From: UBA5793 sp040255465 | Lineage (GTDB): Bacteria > Planctomycetota > Phycisphaerae > Phycisphaerales > UBA5793 | Length of the DNA stretch: 64,000 nt | Assembly: GCA_040255465.1 (NCBI GenBank) | Contig: JBDZVA010000002.1 | Coordinates: forward strand, 372,001 to 436,000 | Direction: 5' to 3' | Shown: in pieces, positions 7,714 through 16,610 of the stretch | How positions within the stretch are numbered: the first letter of the stretch is position 1 | How the letters are laid out: each line of letters opens with the position of its first letter | Position numbers and translations under genes: made by a program | Notes under the pieces: model-generated | What the model saw: only the letters and a program-made list of their open reading frames with translations | Told to the model about the DNA's origin: nothing | The model's database searches: none

Positions 7714-8759
7714 CACGCACCACCTTCGAGGTCATCAGTGGTGAGCGGTGTGTCGGCGGCGACGCTTCGTGCGAGTTTGCGGCCGGGCAGCTGAGTGAGC
7801 ATTGCCGGGGGCAGGCCGGTGCCGGGGCGTTTGATGGTGAGGTCGTCGCGCGTGAGCGTCGCGCCGGCTTTCAATTCGCGCGTGATTGTGACACTCTGAC
7901 GGCTGACGGTTCGCACATCCTGCTCGATCGCCTGCACCATGACGCGCGGCTCACCAAGCATCGATCGGGCGCGGCGGGCCTGCCCGACATACCGCGCAAA
8001 CTGGCCGGGGTCGAGGGAAGCGGCGTGATCGGGGCCGCGCGCGGTGCGATCCCACGTGAGATGTTTCTCGAGCACGGTGGCGCCGCATGCGACGGCGAGA
8101 GCGCCGGTGTCGATCGAGGTGGTGTGGTCGGAGTAGCCGATGGGGATATCGCGGCCGTCGGCGGCAGTTGCCGCGAGTCGCGCGAGAGGGCCGATGCCGG
8201 CCAGTTGTGCGTTTTCATCGGGTGTGGGATAGGCGCTCACGCAGTGCAGCACGATGTGGCCGAATCGGGCGAGGGCGGCGGCGATTTCATCTGCGTTGGC
8301 GGCGCCGGTGCTGAGAATGAGCGGCTTGCTTGCGGCGGCGAGCGCTTCGAGCAGCGGGGTGTTGATGATGTCAGGCGAGGCGGTCTTGAGGGCATCCCAC
8401 TGCAGTTCGGTGGCGAGGTTGGTGTGTTCGAGACTGAAGATCGAGACGATCGCGTGGAGATCGAGGGAGTGGGCGTAGCGGACGATCTCGGCCATGGCGT
8501 CGCGATTGAGCTGCAGGCCGCGAAGCATTTCGATGGGGTCGGTTTCACCAGCCTGCTGCTGGTAGGTCGCAAGGCGGCGGGCGCTGCTCATGAGCGATTC
8601 GGCTTCGAAGTACTGCACCTTTATGGCGTCGGCGCCGGCTTTGTGTGCCGCCTCGATGAGTTGCAGGGCGCGCTGGGTGGAGCCGTCGTGGTTGACACCG
8701 ATCTCGGCGATGATGTAGGGCGGCTGGTCGCGGCCGATGGGGCGATCACCGATGCGCAT
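7713..8759 (-). CDS. neuB: N-acetylneuraminate/legionaminate synthase, NeuB-like
   Basis: The 348-residue enzyme condenses phosphoenolpyruvate with an N-acetylmannosamine-type sugar to form a nonulosonic acid. The N-terminal TIM barrel shows AEIGVNHDGS near residue 19, KVQYFEAESL near 47, and GYSDHT near 208 with EKHLT shortly after; these are the substrate and metal sites. The last 65 residues form the SAF (antifreeze-like) domain (RELKAGATLTRDDLTIKRPG). It starts 14 bases inside the neuA-like gene and ends at the neuC-like start. Whether the product is sialic, legionaminic or another nonulosonic acid cannot be decided here. Confidence 0.93.
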   Translation of the reverse strand: MRIGDRPIGRDQPPYIIAEIGVNHDGSTQRALQLIEAAHKAGADAIKVQYFEAESLMSSARRLATYQQQAGETDPIEMLRGLQLNRDAMAEIVRYAHSLDLHAIVSIFSLEHTNLATELQWDALKTASPDIINTPLLEALAAASKPLILSTGAANADEIAAALARFGHIVLHCVSAYPTPDENAQLAGIGPLARLAATAADGRDIPIGYSDHTTSIDTGALAVACGATVLEKHLTWDRTARGPDHAASLDPGQFARYVGQARRARSMLGEPRVMVQAIEQDVRTVSRQSVTITRELKAGATLTRDDLTIKRPGTGLPPAMLTQLPGRKLARSVAADTPLTTDDLEGGA

Positions 8760-9495
8760 AGCGTGTGGTCTCGGAAGCGCCGTCGCCGGCTGTCTCGGTG
8801 AGCATCAGTTGGGCGAGGAGGAAGTCCATGCGATTGTCGACATCGACGACTTCGCCGGCCTGGTTGTGTATGCCGCGCCGATCGGCGCCGAGAAAGGCGT
8901 GCGGCTGACCTTCGATCACGTGGTACAGATTCTCGCGGCGCACGGCGATCACGCCGCCATCGGGGATGAAGAGCGGTGGGAGATCCTGCCGTCGGTAGAC
9001 GGTGTTGGCGACGTAGGGTTCAACGCGACCGGCCTCGTCGATCTTCACTTCCCAGTAGGGATGGTACTTGCCGACGGGCGCGTAGCTCTGCACGGAATCA
9101 GCGCCGGACTCGATGAGCAGCCGGACGGCGCGATCGATCAGGCCGAATGGTCGAATGGGCACATTGGCATAGAGGATGACGGCGAGGGGGGCTGCGTCGT
9201 CGAGCAAGGCGTGGCGGGCGGCGGCGTCGACGGTCGCGTGATCGCTGGCCAGTTCTGCGGGGCGGTCGATGACTTCCACGCCTTCGTTTCGCGCCGCTTG
9301 AGCGACGTGCGGGCAATCCGTGGAAACCAGAACTCGGGTGACTGTGGAGGCGGCGCGGGTGTGGGCGATGGAGTGAACGACCATGGGGCGACCGGCGAGG
9401 AGCATGGCATTCTTGCCGGGCAGACCCTTGCTGCCGGCGCGGCCGAGGATGACGGCGGTGGCTTGCGGTTTGGTGTTGGACCGATGGTTGGTCAT
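8746..9495 (-). CDS. neuA: CMP-nonulosonate (acylneuraminate) cytidylyltransferase, NeuA-like
   Basis: The 249-residue protein activates a nonulosonic acid with CTP. ILGRAGSKGLPGKN at residues 16-29 is the nucleotide-binding loop (usual form ARxGSKxxPxKN). The SxDYxxIxxxA-type segment appears as VSTDCPHVAQAA, and NVPIRPFGLIDRAV is in the position of the family's NPFR-type motif. The first Arg of the loop is kept. It lies 16 bases downstream of the Maf-like gene and overlaps neuB by 14 bases, so the four genes form one operon. Confidence 0.88.
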   Translation of the reverse strand: MTNHRSNTKPQATAVILGRAGSKGLPGKNAMLLAGRPMVVHSIAHTRAASTVTRVLVSTDCPHVAQAARNEGVEVIDRPAELASDHATVDAAARHALLDDAAPLAVILYANVPIRPFGLIDRAVRLLIESGADSVQSYAPVGKYHPYWEVKIDEAGRVEPYVANTVYRRQDLPPLFIPDGGVIAVRRENLYHVIEGQPHAFLGADRRGIHNQAGEVVDVDNRMDFLLAQLMLTETAGDGASETTRYAHR

Positions 9496-9511
9496 GCGTG
9501 TCCCAATGCTC

Positions 9512-12500
9512 TCAGACGGCGCCGAGTTCGAGGATCAACGTGGGCGTGTCCCGGTCATCGATCTCAGAAACTCGCGTTACGCCTGCCTGCAGTGATGCCC
9601 ACACTTCGGCGAGAGATTGGGAGTCGAGATCGACGATTGCCTGATCGTCGGGCTGGAGCCAGGCATGGTGGCCGACGAACGCCGCACCATTTGCCCGCAC
9701 CTGCAGAATGCGACGGTTCATTTCATCGAGGGCGGCGGGCGGCGGGTCGAGCTGGATCGAGTTGTCGATGGCGGAACTGGGAACGGGATCGACCATCGCA
9801 GCGCCGGCGTAGTGCATCCATCGATCGATGAAGTTGCGCTGTTCATCCAGCGTGGCCTCGCAGCGCATCAGTCGCGGCACGATCCATGGGGTGACGAGCG
9901 CATTGGGGTTGCCTGCCCGCGCGCTGCGGCCGTTGATGAGGGAATCGACGCGCTGCCGCAGTTCGTCAAATCGATCGATCCCCATGACGGTCTGGTACGT
10001 CGGCGCCGTCTCGCCATGAACTTCAACGCTGATGACGTCGATGGGCAGGAGGAGCACACGGGTCGGATCACCAAACGCATCGGGCAGATCAGTGCGGACA
10101 TGAATCGCAGCGCAGCCAACCTCTCGAGCGAATCGGAGGATTTCTTCGAATTGCGGATGGAGCAGGGGGTCGCCCCGGCCGCCGAAAGTGATCGCGAGAT
10201 CCGAACGGGAGACGGCTTCGCGCAGGAATCGCCTTGCTACGTCGATGTCGATGTCCACTTGCGGATTGATCGCCGGAGACCAGAACGGCTCAGTCGAGCG
10301 GCGCGTGGTGAGTTCGATCTCGATCTGTTGAGGGAGGCCGTCGGCGGCCGTGGGGATGGCGTTCAGTGCGGCGAGAAGTTCCAGACCGCAAGGGTCCTTG
10401 CCAATCGACTCAAACGCGCGGGCGATGGTAGATGTGTCGGCAATGTACCTGCCGATGTGATTGCGGATTTCTGCGGGCAGTTTGACGCAGGCATCCTTGC
10501 TGGTTGGATCGAGTTGCGGCAGGCTGGGGATGTAGGAGAGCATCGAGCCGACGGTGAACTGGCGCACGCGCTGGGACATTTCGCGCATGAGCGACGCTTC
10601 GATCAGCACGCCGCAGAGGCCCGGCGGCGCCTGGGTGAAGACGAGCCGGTGGATTTCGGGATGTTCGAGGTAGCGGGCGATGAGCGCCCCGCAGCCGGTG
10701 GCGTCTGACCAGTCTACAAGCGGCCAGTCGGGGCCGACAACAACGACCGCGTCGAGATGCAGTTCGTCCATCGCCGCCGCCATGTGGGAGGGGGCGATGA
10801 TCTCATCAAAGACGGTCATGCCGCCGATGCCGCCGCGCCACGACCAGTCACTCCAGCGACGGGCGGCGGCGACGGCGCGGTGGGCGTCGTCGAAGATGGG
10901 ACCGACAACTTCGCGAACCACAAGCGGACGGTCGATGCGGGACTGATCAAGGAACGACTGAATGTCACTGCCGCGCGGGACGAGGAGCACGATCGACTCG
11001 ATGCGCCGGCAGCGGCCGAGGCGTTCGAGCGTGGCCTGCAGAGGCCAGCTGCTCGATCGGTTGTTCATCGGGCGATCGATGAGCAGTCCGCTTCGTTGCG
11101 GGTCGATGGCGATCATTGCGGCGATGCGGCGCGGCCCGGTGGCGGTCGATCCGGTGTCAGCCGACTGCGAGTGTTCCGTCTTTGCCGCCGCGCGCTCGCT
11201 GATGCGGGTATTGACTGACTCGCCGCTAAGAACGCGCAGGGCTTCGTTGAGGATTTGTTGTGTTTCGAGGCAGGCCTCGGCGAGCCAGCGAACGTTGGTC
11301 TGGTCGCGCTCCAGTTGCGCCTTCTGGCGAGCGAGTGGTTCGAGCGTCTCGGAGAGATCGAGTTTTCGATCGGCTTTCAGTCGCTTGAAGACGCCGAGTT
11401 GATTGACGAGGTTGACCAGATCGTGCAGGACGGCGAGGCGATCGACTTCTTTTTGGTTGGCCCGTATCTTCTGGAACAGGCGATTCATCGCCGCTCCATC
11501 GTGCTGATGCTCGAGCATCTCGCCGAGAATGCGATCCGTGTCACGGCTGACCTTTTCGAGACGCTGCACGTCGCTTCGCACGGACTCGAGTCGGCGGCTG
11601 GTCTGGCGCAGGCGATCGGCGTCGAGTCGCCGACGCTCGGTTGCGAACTCCGGCAGGGGAGTTGACGCGGCCTCGGCGAGCACTTCGTCGAGCGGTCGGA
11701 CGATGGTGTGTTGCTTGGCGACGCCTCCGCCGGCCGCGTCGATGATGGTCTGCGGTGCGTTGCAGAAGTCGCGTTCGAACTGCGTGAGGTAGGTGCTCAT
11801 CTGCTCATCGACGAGCATCGGTCGGCCACTCTGGCTGCGGGCGGGGCGCAGGTTCCGCTTCATGCGAGCCACGCGCGACCATTCCATCATGTCGATCGTG
11901 TTGAAGGCATTGATCTCCGGCGCCCACTGGTCGTGAATCGCAGCGCCGGGGCCGTAGTAGAGGTTGTCCGTGAAGCCGAGATCCTGGCCGACCAGGACGA
12001 TCGGATCGCAGCCGAGGTATTGTGCGAGATAGAAGCTCAAGTGGGCCACGGTCGAGCCGGCGGGGACGGAACCCATTTCGCGCGCGAGTGGGCCGAGGAG
12101 TTTGTCGAGGAAGTTGTTGGCGACGCAGCGAATCGGGCCGGGATAGGACTCGACGACGATGCGGTTTACCTTGGCCTCGCAGACGAGAGTGATGTCGCGC
12201 AACTCTTCGGGATCGAGGCCGTCGTAGAACTGGCGACTGATTTCGTGGTAATCCAACGCCGTGACGAAGTGCGGCCGGATGCCGCGCCGCAGCAGCGGGC
12301 GCAGGCAGGTCTGCACGGCGATGATCACGACGCGCTCGCGCAGCGTTGGATCGGCCAGGAGTTCGTAGTGGCGCGACAGGCTAGGGCCGGCGGAGAGGAG
12401 CAGGGCGGTTCGACCGCTGGCGATGTTCTTGAGCAGCGCGATGCCTTCGCCGGCGGCGTAGTGATCCAGGTTCAGGCTCAGGTTGCGGCAGGTCGTGGAT

Positions 12501-13090
12501 GAATGCACGAGCGTCGTGAGCATCGTGGTGCGGATGTTTGAGACCAGGTCGGCGAACATCTTGCTGAATCTGGCTGCCGCTTCACCCAGTCGGGCGCGGC
12601 TGGGGAGATGAGCTTCGATCGTGGTGCCTTGCGCCACGATGCCTTCGGCTCCCGCGAGCTGGACGGAGATGCCGGCGCGATCTTCGGGCTCGTCGGCGAT
12701 GACGAGATTCGTCGCGTTGATCCACTCGGAGTGGTCAACTTGTTCAAGCACAGAGCGAAGCAATGCGACATCGGGTTCGAAGACAATGATCAGCCCTGTC
12801 TTGCGCATGGCCTGGGCGATTCGCTGGATGTGATAGCCCATGGCAAAGCCGAGCACGACGACGGTCGCATGCTGGACGATGTCGATCCCTTTTGCGAACC
12901 GATCCGCCTCATCGAGCGGTCGGTGTCGGCTGCACAATTGTGATCCGTGAAGCGAGAGAGCCGGAACCCCCTGCGGGGTCGGTGCGAACGCGCATAGCGT
13001 GGATGGGGCGATGGTTCGGATTCGCTCCACAAGCCGGGCGTTGTGCGGAGCGAGAGCCTTGAGATTGGCTTCGAGGATTGCTGTACTCAC
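9512..13090 (-). CDS. giant Maf/MptE-like protein fused to nucleotidyltransferase-like and cysteine-less radical SAM/SPASM-like domains
   Basis: From the chosen GTG the protein has 1192 residues. Residues about 205-400 form the DUF115/MptE-like domain of Maf flagellin-glycosylation factors (LLLSAGPSLS at 230-239, VLVGQDLGFTD at 365-375). Residues 485-620 look coiled coil. Residues 655-900 resemble an SpsF-type nucleotidyltransferase (VVGPDWPLVD, FTQAPPGL). Residues 920-1110 align with a radical SAM core (IEIELTTR, then FGGRGDPLLHP), but the CxxxCxxC ligands are R931, P935 and S938. The end (SQSLAEVW) matches a SPASM domain without its cysteines. A longer start at 13219 would overlap the divergent gene. 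It heads the neu-type operon, so a role in transferring the nonulosonate to protein is likely. Confidence 0.8.
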   Translation of the reverse strand: MSTAILEANLKALAPHNARLVERIRTIAPSTLCAFAPTPQGVPALSLHGSQLCSRHRPLDEADRFAKGIDIVQHATVVVLGFAMGYHIQRIAQAMRKTGLIIVFEPDVALLRSVLEQVDHSEWINATNLVIADEPEDRAGISVQLAGAEGIVAQGTTIEAHLPSRARLGEAAARFSKMFADLVSNIRTTMLTTLVHSSTTCRNLSLNLDHYAAGEGIALLKNIASGRTALLLSAGPSLSRHYELLADPTLRERVVIIAVQTCLRPLLRRGIRPHFVTALDYHEISRQFYDGLDPEELRDITLVCEAKVNRIVVESYPGPIRCVANNFLDKLLGPLAREMGSVPAGSTVAHLSFYLAQYLGCDPIVLVGQDLGFTDNLYYGPGAAIHDQWAPEINAFNTIDMMEWSRVARMKRNLRPARSQSGRPMLVDEQMSTYLTQFERDFCNAPQTIIDAAGGGVAKQHTIVRPLDEVLAEAASTPLPEFATERRRLDADRLRQTSRRLESVRSDVQRLEKVSRDTDRILGEMLEHQHDGAAMNRLFQKIRANQKEVDRLAVLHDLVNLVNQLGVFKRLKADRKLDLSETLEPLARQKAQLERDQTNVRWLAEACLETQQILNEALRVLSGESVNTRISERAAAKTEHSQSADTGSTATGPRRIAAMIAIDPQRSGLLIDRPMNNRSSSWPLQATLERLGRCRRIESIVLLVPRGSDIQSFLDQSRIDRPLVVREVVGPIFDDAHRAVAAARRWSDWSWRGGIGGMTVFDEIIAPSHMAAAMDELHLDAVVVVGPDWPLVDWSDATGCGALIARYLEHPEIHRLVFTQAPPGLCGVLIEASLMREMSQRVRQFTVGSMLSYIPSLPQLDPTSKDACVKLPAEIRNHIGRYIADTSTIARAFESIGKDPCGLELLAALNAIPTAADGLPQQIEIELTTRRSTEPFWSPAINPQVDIDIDVARRFLREAVSRSDLAITFGGRGDPLLHPQFEEILRFAREVGCAAIHVRTDLPDAFGDPTRVLLLPIDVISVEVHGETAPTYQTVMGIDRFDELRQRVDSLINGRSARAGNPNALVTPWIVPRLMRCEATLDEQRNFIDRWMHYAGAAMVDPVPSSAIDNSIQLDPPPAALDEMNRRILQVRANGAAFVGHHAWLQPDDQAIVDLDSQSLAEVWASLQAGVTRVSEIDDRDTPTLILELGAV

Positions 13091-13181
13091 TCCACCCGCC
13101 ACTTCGCTTGAGGGTCGTTTCCGGTTTCGGCATCGGTCTTGCTGTGGTATTATCGGAATCAAATCGCCGGAGACTTGAGCC

Positions 13182-13778
13182 ATGGATCTGCCAAGCGGCT
13201 CGCCGCTGATCGTGAACACGCTGGAAAGCCCCTGGTTTCTGGCGGCGCTGCTGCTGATTGCGGGGGGAATCGCGTGGTTCGGGTTCCGCTATCGGTATCC
13301 GCGCCGGGCCCCGATGGTGGCCGGAGTGTTGATCGCTGCGGCCCTGGGGCTGGTAGCGCTGGCGGCACTGGTGGAGACCACGGGTGAACGACTCGCACGA
13401 GAAACCCGCTCGCTGGTGGAAGCGGCGGTGGCCGGGGATGCGGTGGCGTTTGGCGGCCTGCTTGAGGATGGTCTCGTGCTGCGCGTGGGCCGGGACAAGT
13501 CATCGCTGGACAAGGCCGATCTGCTCGATCGTGTCAAGGGGATCAAAGCGCTCGTGCAGTCCAACAACATTCGCGACACGCGCGGAGTGCGCACCGGAGC
13601 CGACACAGGCGAATCGGTGCTGGCGCAGACGACCACCACGGCCATGGGCCAGCCGACACCCAATGAGTGGCGATTTCGCTGGCGCAAGGATGCGGCCGGC
13701 CGGTGGAGGGTGACGGAAATGATCTGGGAGAAGTGGGGATTCAACGACGTTCCCAGCGCGGACATGCTGCGCAACTGA
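13182..13778 (+). CDS. membrane protein with a C-terminal NTF2/SnoaL-like domain
   Basis: The 198-residue product has two membrane helices (about residues 17-36 and 43-62). These are followed by a domain of about 120 residues starting ETRSLVEAAVAGDAVAFGGLLEDGL, which has the helix pattern and WRFRWRKDAAGRWRVTEMIW ending of NTF2-like cone folds. Such domains often bind small ligands or act as scaffolds; no catalytic residues are evident. It is divergent from the Maf-like gene and converges with the next gene after 12 bases. Confidence 0.65.
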   Translation: MDLPSGSPLIVNTLESPWFLAALLLIAGGIAWFGFRYRYPRRAPMVAGVLIAAALGLVALAALVETTGERLARETRSLVEAAVAGDAVAFGGLLEDGLVLRVGRDKSSLDKADLLDRVKGIKALVQSNNIRDTRGVRTGADTGESVLAQTTTTAMGQPTPNEWRFRWRKDAAGRWRVTEMIWEKWGFNDVPSADMLRN

Positions 13779-13790
13779 GGGCGGCTGGCG

Positions 13791-16370
13791 CTACTTCTCG
13801 GGGGTTTCTTCCTGAAGAGGATCCGGAGCGAGGGGATCCGGCGTGTTGAAGTAGGCGCGGGCGTCCTGGGCGATGGCGCGGAGTTGCGGATTGTCGCTTC
13901 GAAGCGAGGCTTCGAGCACCACGTCCGCGTCGCTGGCAGAGCGGGCTGCGATCCAGGCCATCTGAACGAGTGGATCGGTCGAGCGTCGAGCCACGGCCTC
14001 GAACTGGTCCAGCACAGCGATGCGACTGGTGCTCGTGTCCTTTTGGAAGGGCAGCGACAGGATGGCCCATGCGGCCGTCTTCGCATCGAGTTCGGGCCAG
14101 AGTTCGATCAGGCGGTTCATGCCGGCGTCCATCGCGGCCATTAGTTCGGGGTTGGCGGCGGGATCGATCATGCGAGTGAGACGGGCGTGCAGCAGGGCGC
14201 CGATCTTTGAGATTGTCTGAACAGTCGTTGCGGAGTCCTGAGCGGAGAGCTGACCGGCGAGATCCGGGGTGGCGCCGTCGAGCAGCCCGGGCCACGCAGA
14301 AACCTGCATTGGTTTGGATTGGCGGACGATGCTCCACGATTGGGGTCGGAATCTGCCGTCCGACCCGACGTCGTAATCGAGCATGGCCTGGAACTGCACA
14401 CTCAGTGGGCGCAGGGCGAAATTCGGAATCAGCAGACCGAAGAGCGTGTGATCGATGGAGATCGGCACGGTCATCTCTTCGGCGGGCATGAGCATGAGGC
14501 GGCGCTCAAGATCGAGCGTGAGCGGGCGGGTGCCGGTGGGCAGTCGCTTGCCGCCAATCTGGAAGATCGGAAACACGGCGAGCCGGCTGGGAAGGATCTT
14601 TTCGGCGTCGATCGCGACGGGCCAGGGACCGTCGTTACGCACCGTCACATCGAACGTGATCGCGTCGAGCGGTTCGGTCCGTTCGGTGCGGGGGGCGATC
14701 GAGAGGCTGAAGTACCGCTCTGGTCGCATGAGCAGGTCGCTGAGCGTTTGCGGGAAGCGATCGAGTTCCTTTTCGACGGCGCGAGCCTGGCGCGGGGCAG
14801 GCATCGGCTTTCCCGTCAGTTTCTCGTACTTCCACTTGCACAGGATCCCCACGAGTTTGCCCGGCTGACCCTGGTAGATTTCTCCAAGCAATCGCGTGGC
14901 GTCGGCTGTGCGACCGAGTTCGAGTTGAGCGGTTGCGACACCCAGATCGCTCAGCGGATCGACGGCCTGGAGGGACTGAAGGCCGGCGATGGCGGCTTGC
15001 GCATCGCCCTGACGCAGGCTGAGCCAGGAACGAAGGCGCTGCAGTTCGGCGGGATCGTGGTTGCCGCTCCTGTCGAGTTCGAGGACGTCGGCCGCGGCCT
15101 GCTCGACATGCCGATTGACCCACAACCGCGTCCACGCCCGATCCGCAATGATGCGGCGCTGGTCAGCGTTCATCGCATTGATGGCTGAGACGGGCAGCGA
15201 AGTGCGATCGGTGCTCTTCAACTCCTGGAGTTGCGAATCCCAGATGCGTTCGAGGGACGCCAGAGAGCTTTCGACATCGTTTTCCGATTCAGCCGCCATG
15301 GCGAGCAGCAGGCGGGTGATCTGCAGATGAATTGAGAGGTCCACGGAGACGTCTTCAAACGTCGGCATCTCGCCGATCTGCGGGGTCGGGAGACCCTCAT
15401 CGGCAGCCTTCTTCAGGGCTGCCTGTTGCTGGGCAATCCACTCCTGCTGTCGCCGCCGCCTCTCGAAACGGTCAAATGAGTCCTGCCGTTTTTTGATGAG
15501 ATCGAGGCCGTCTCGCGGGCCCGACTCGGCGCAACGAAGGTAGGCGTAGTCGGCGAAGAGATCGTCGGGGATGCTGGATTGATGTCGAGCGGCTTGAGCG
15601 CTCAGCCCTTCGATCAGGTCGGCGGCCCCGCGCTGGAAGCCGGATTCCTGAACCACCGCGATCAGATCGTTCAGCGCGGCTTCGTTGACGGGATCGGCCT
15701 TGACCAGCTGCATCATGGCGCGAACGAGCAGTTCGACCTTGGCGGTTTGACGATCGGTTTCCAGGGCGTTGAGGGCTGCGGCGTCGAGGTTCACCGGGTT
15801 GCGTTTGAGTGCTTCCTCGAGGTAGGAGGAGGCCACGCTGGCGCGCCCCTGCTCCTCAGCCAGGATCGCGGCGCGGTAGGCGACGTGGCTGAGAACTTCA
15901 GGCATGAGACGAGCGCCGGCGGCTGAGCGCAGAAGCCGCTCACAGAGATCGAGGCGCTCAGTGACGCTCTGACGCTCGTCGATGGCGCGGCTGATGACGT
16001 TTAACTGGGCCGTGGCGTTGTCGGGTTCGAGGCGGAGCAGATTCCGTTCCGCCTGGATGATCATGGGCAGGCTGGAATCGAGAACCGCGCCGGCGGCGGC
16101 CAGTCTGCGGTGGATTTCGACGTCATCCGGAGCGAGTTCGGCGGCCCACTCCAGAATGCCTACGGCCGCCCGGTATCCCGCCTGCGGATCCGCCTCGGGC
16201 CCGGGGCGGGCGAACCGAAGGGTGTGCTGGACCAGTCTCCGGGCGATGAGTTGATCAAGGGAATAGGTCTCCGCCGTGGCGACGGCCGCCGCGTCTGATG
16301 AGACGGAGCCCGGGCTGGCGGTGGCGACGAGGGTGCCGAGGGAGAGCAGGGCGACGAGCAGTCGAATCAT
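13791..16370 (-). CDS. large exported protein with TPR-like helical repeats
   Basis: The 859-residue product begins with a signal peptide (MIRLLVALLSLGTLVATA, small residues before the mature part). The first 600 residues are helical and contain TPR-like units such as GILEWAAELAPDDVEIHRRL and AERNLLRLEPDNATAQLNVI. From about residue 615 there is a beta-rich region (FDVTVRNDGPWPVAIDAEKI) like an immunoglobulin-type domain, then more helices. No enzyme motif is visible. I start at the ATG at 16370; a GTG four codons earlier is possible. It probably acts in the periplasm as a scaffold, which is inference only. Confidence 0.65.
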   Translation of the reverse strand: MIRLLVALLSLGTLVATASPGSVSSDAAAVATAETYSLDQLIARRLVQHTLRFARPGPEADPQAGYRAAVGILEWAAELAPDDVEIHRRLAAAGAVLDSSLPMIIQAERNLLRLEPDNATAQLNVISRAIDERQSVTERLDLCERLLRSAAGARLMPEVLSHVAYRAAILAEEQGRASVASSYLEEALKRNPVNLDAAALNALETDRQTAKVELLVRAMMQLVKADPVNEAALNDLIAVVQESGFQRGAADLIEGLSAQAARHQSSIPDDLFADYAYLRCAESGPRDGLDLIKKRQDSFDRFERRRRQQEWIAQQQAALKKAADEGLPTPQIGEMPTFEDVSVDLSIHLQITRLLLAMAAESENDVESSLASLERIWDSQLQELKSTDRTSLPVSAINAMNADQRRIIADRAWTRLWVNRHVEQAAADVLELDRSGNHDPAELQRLRSWLSLRQGDAQAAIAGLQSLQAVDPLSDLGVATAQLELGRTADATRLLGEIYQGQPGKLVGILCKWKYEKLTGKPMPAPRQARAVEKELDRFPQTLSDLLMRPERYFSLSIAPRTERTEPLDAITFDVTVRNDGPWPVAIDAEKILPSRLAVFPIFQIGGKRLPTGTRPLTLDLERRLMLMPAEEMTVPISIDHTLFGLLIPNFALRPLSVQFQAMLDYDVGSDGRFRPQSWSIVRQSKPMQVSAWPGLLDGATPDLAGQLSAQDSATTVQTISKIGALLHARLTRMIDPAANPELMAAMDAGMNRLIELWPELDAKTAAWAILSLPFQKDTSTSRIAVLDQFEAVARRSTDPLVQMAWIAARSASDADVVLEASLRSDNPQLRAIAQDARAYFNTPDPLAPDPLQEETPEK

Positions 16371-16610
16371 GGTGTCTTTCACATCGGACGCCGGGGGGCG
16401 GTCACGTCAGCGGGCGGATCTGAAAGGGGTTACAAAATGGCGCTGGACCGGGTCGGCGATGCTAGGAACGCGGCTGGGCGATTCCATGAACAGAAGAGAT
16501 TGAGGATTGACCATCTCAAGGAGCAATCGTAGCGTAAGGTTCGATGTTGCCAGCGATTGAGCCTGGCCGAGCCGGGCGGCCACACGCCCAGAATTCGCGG
16601 AGATTCCAGC

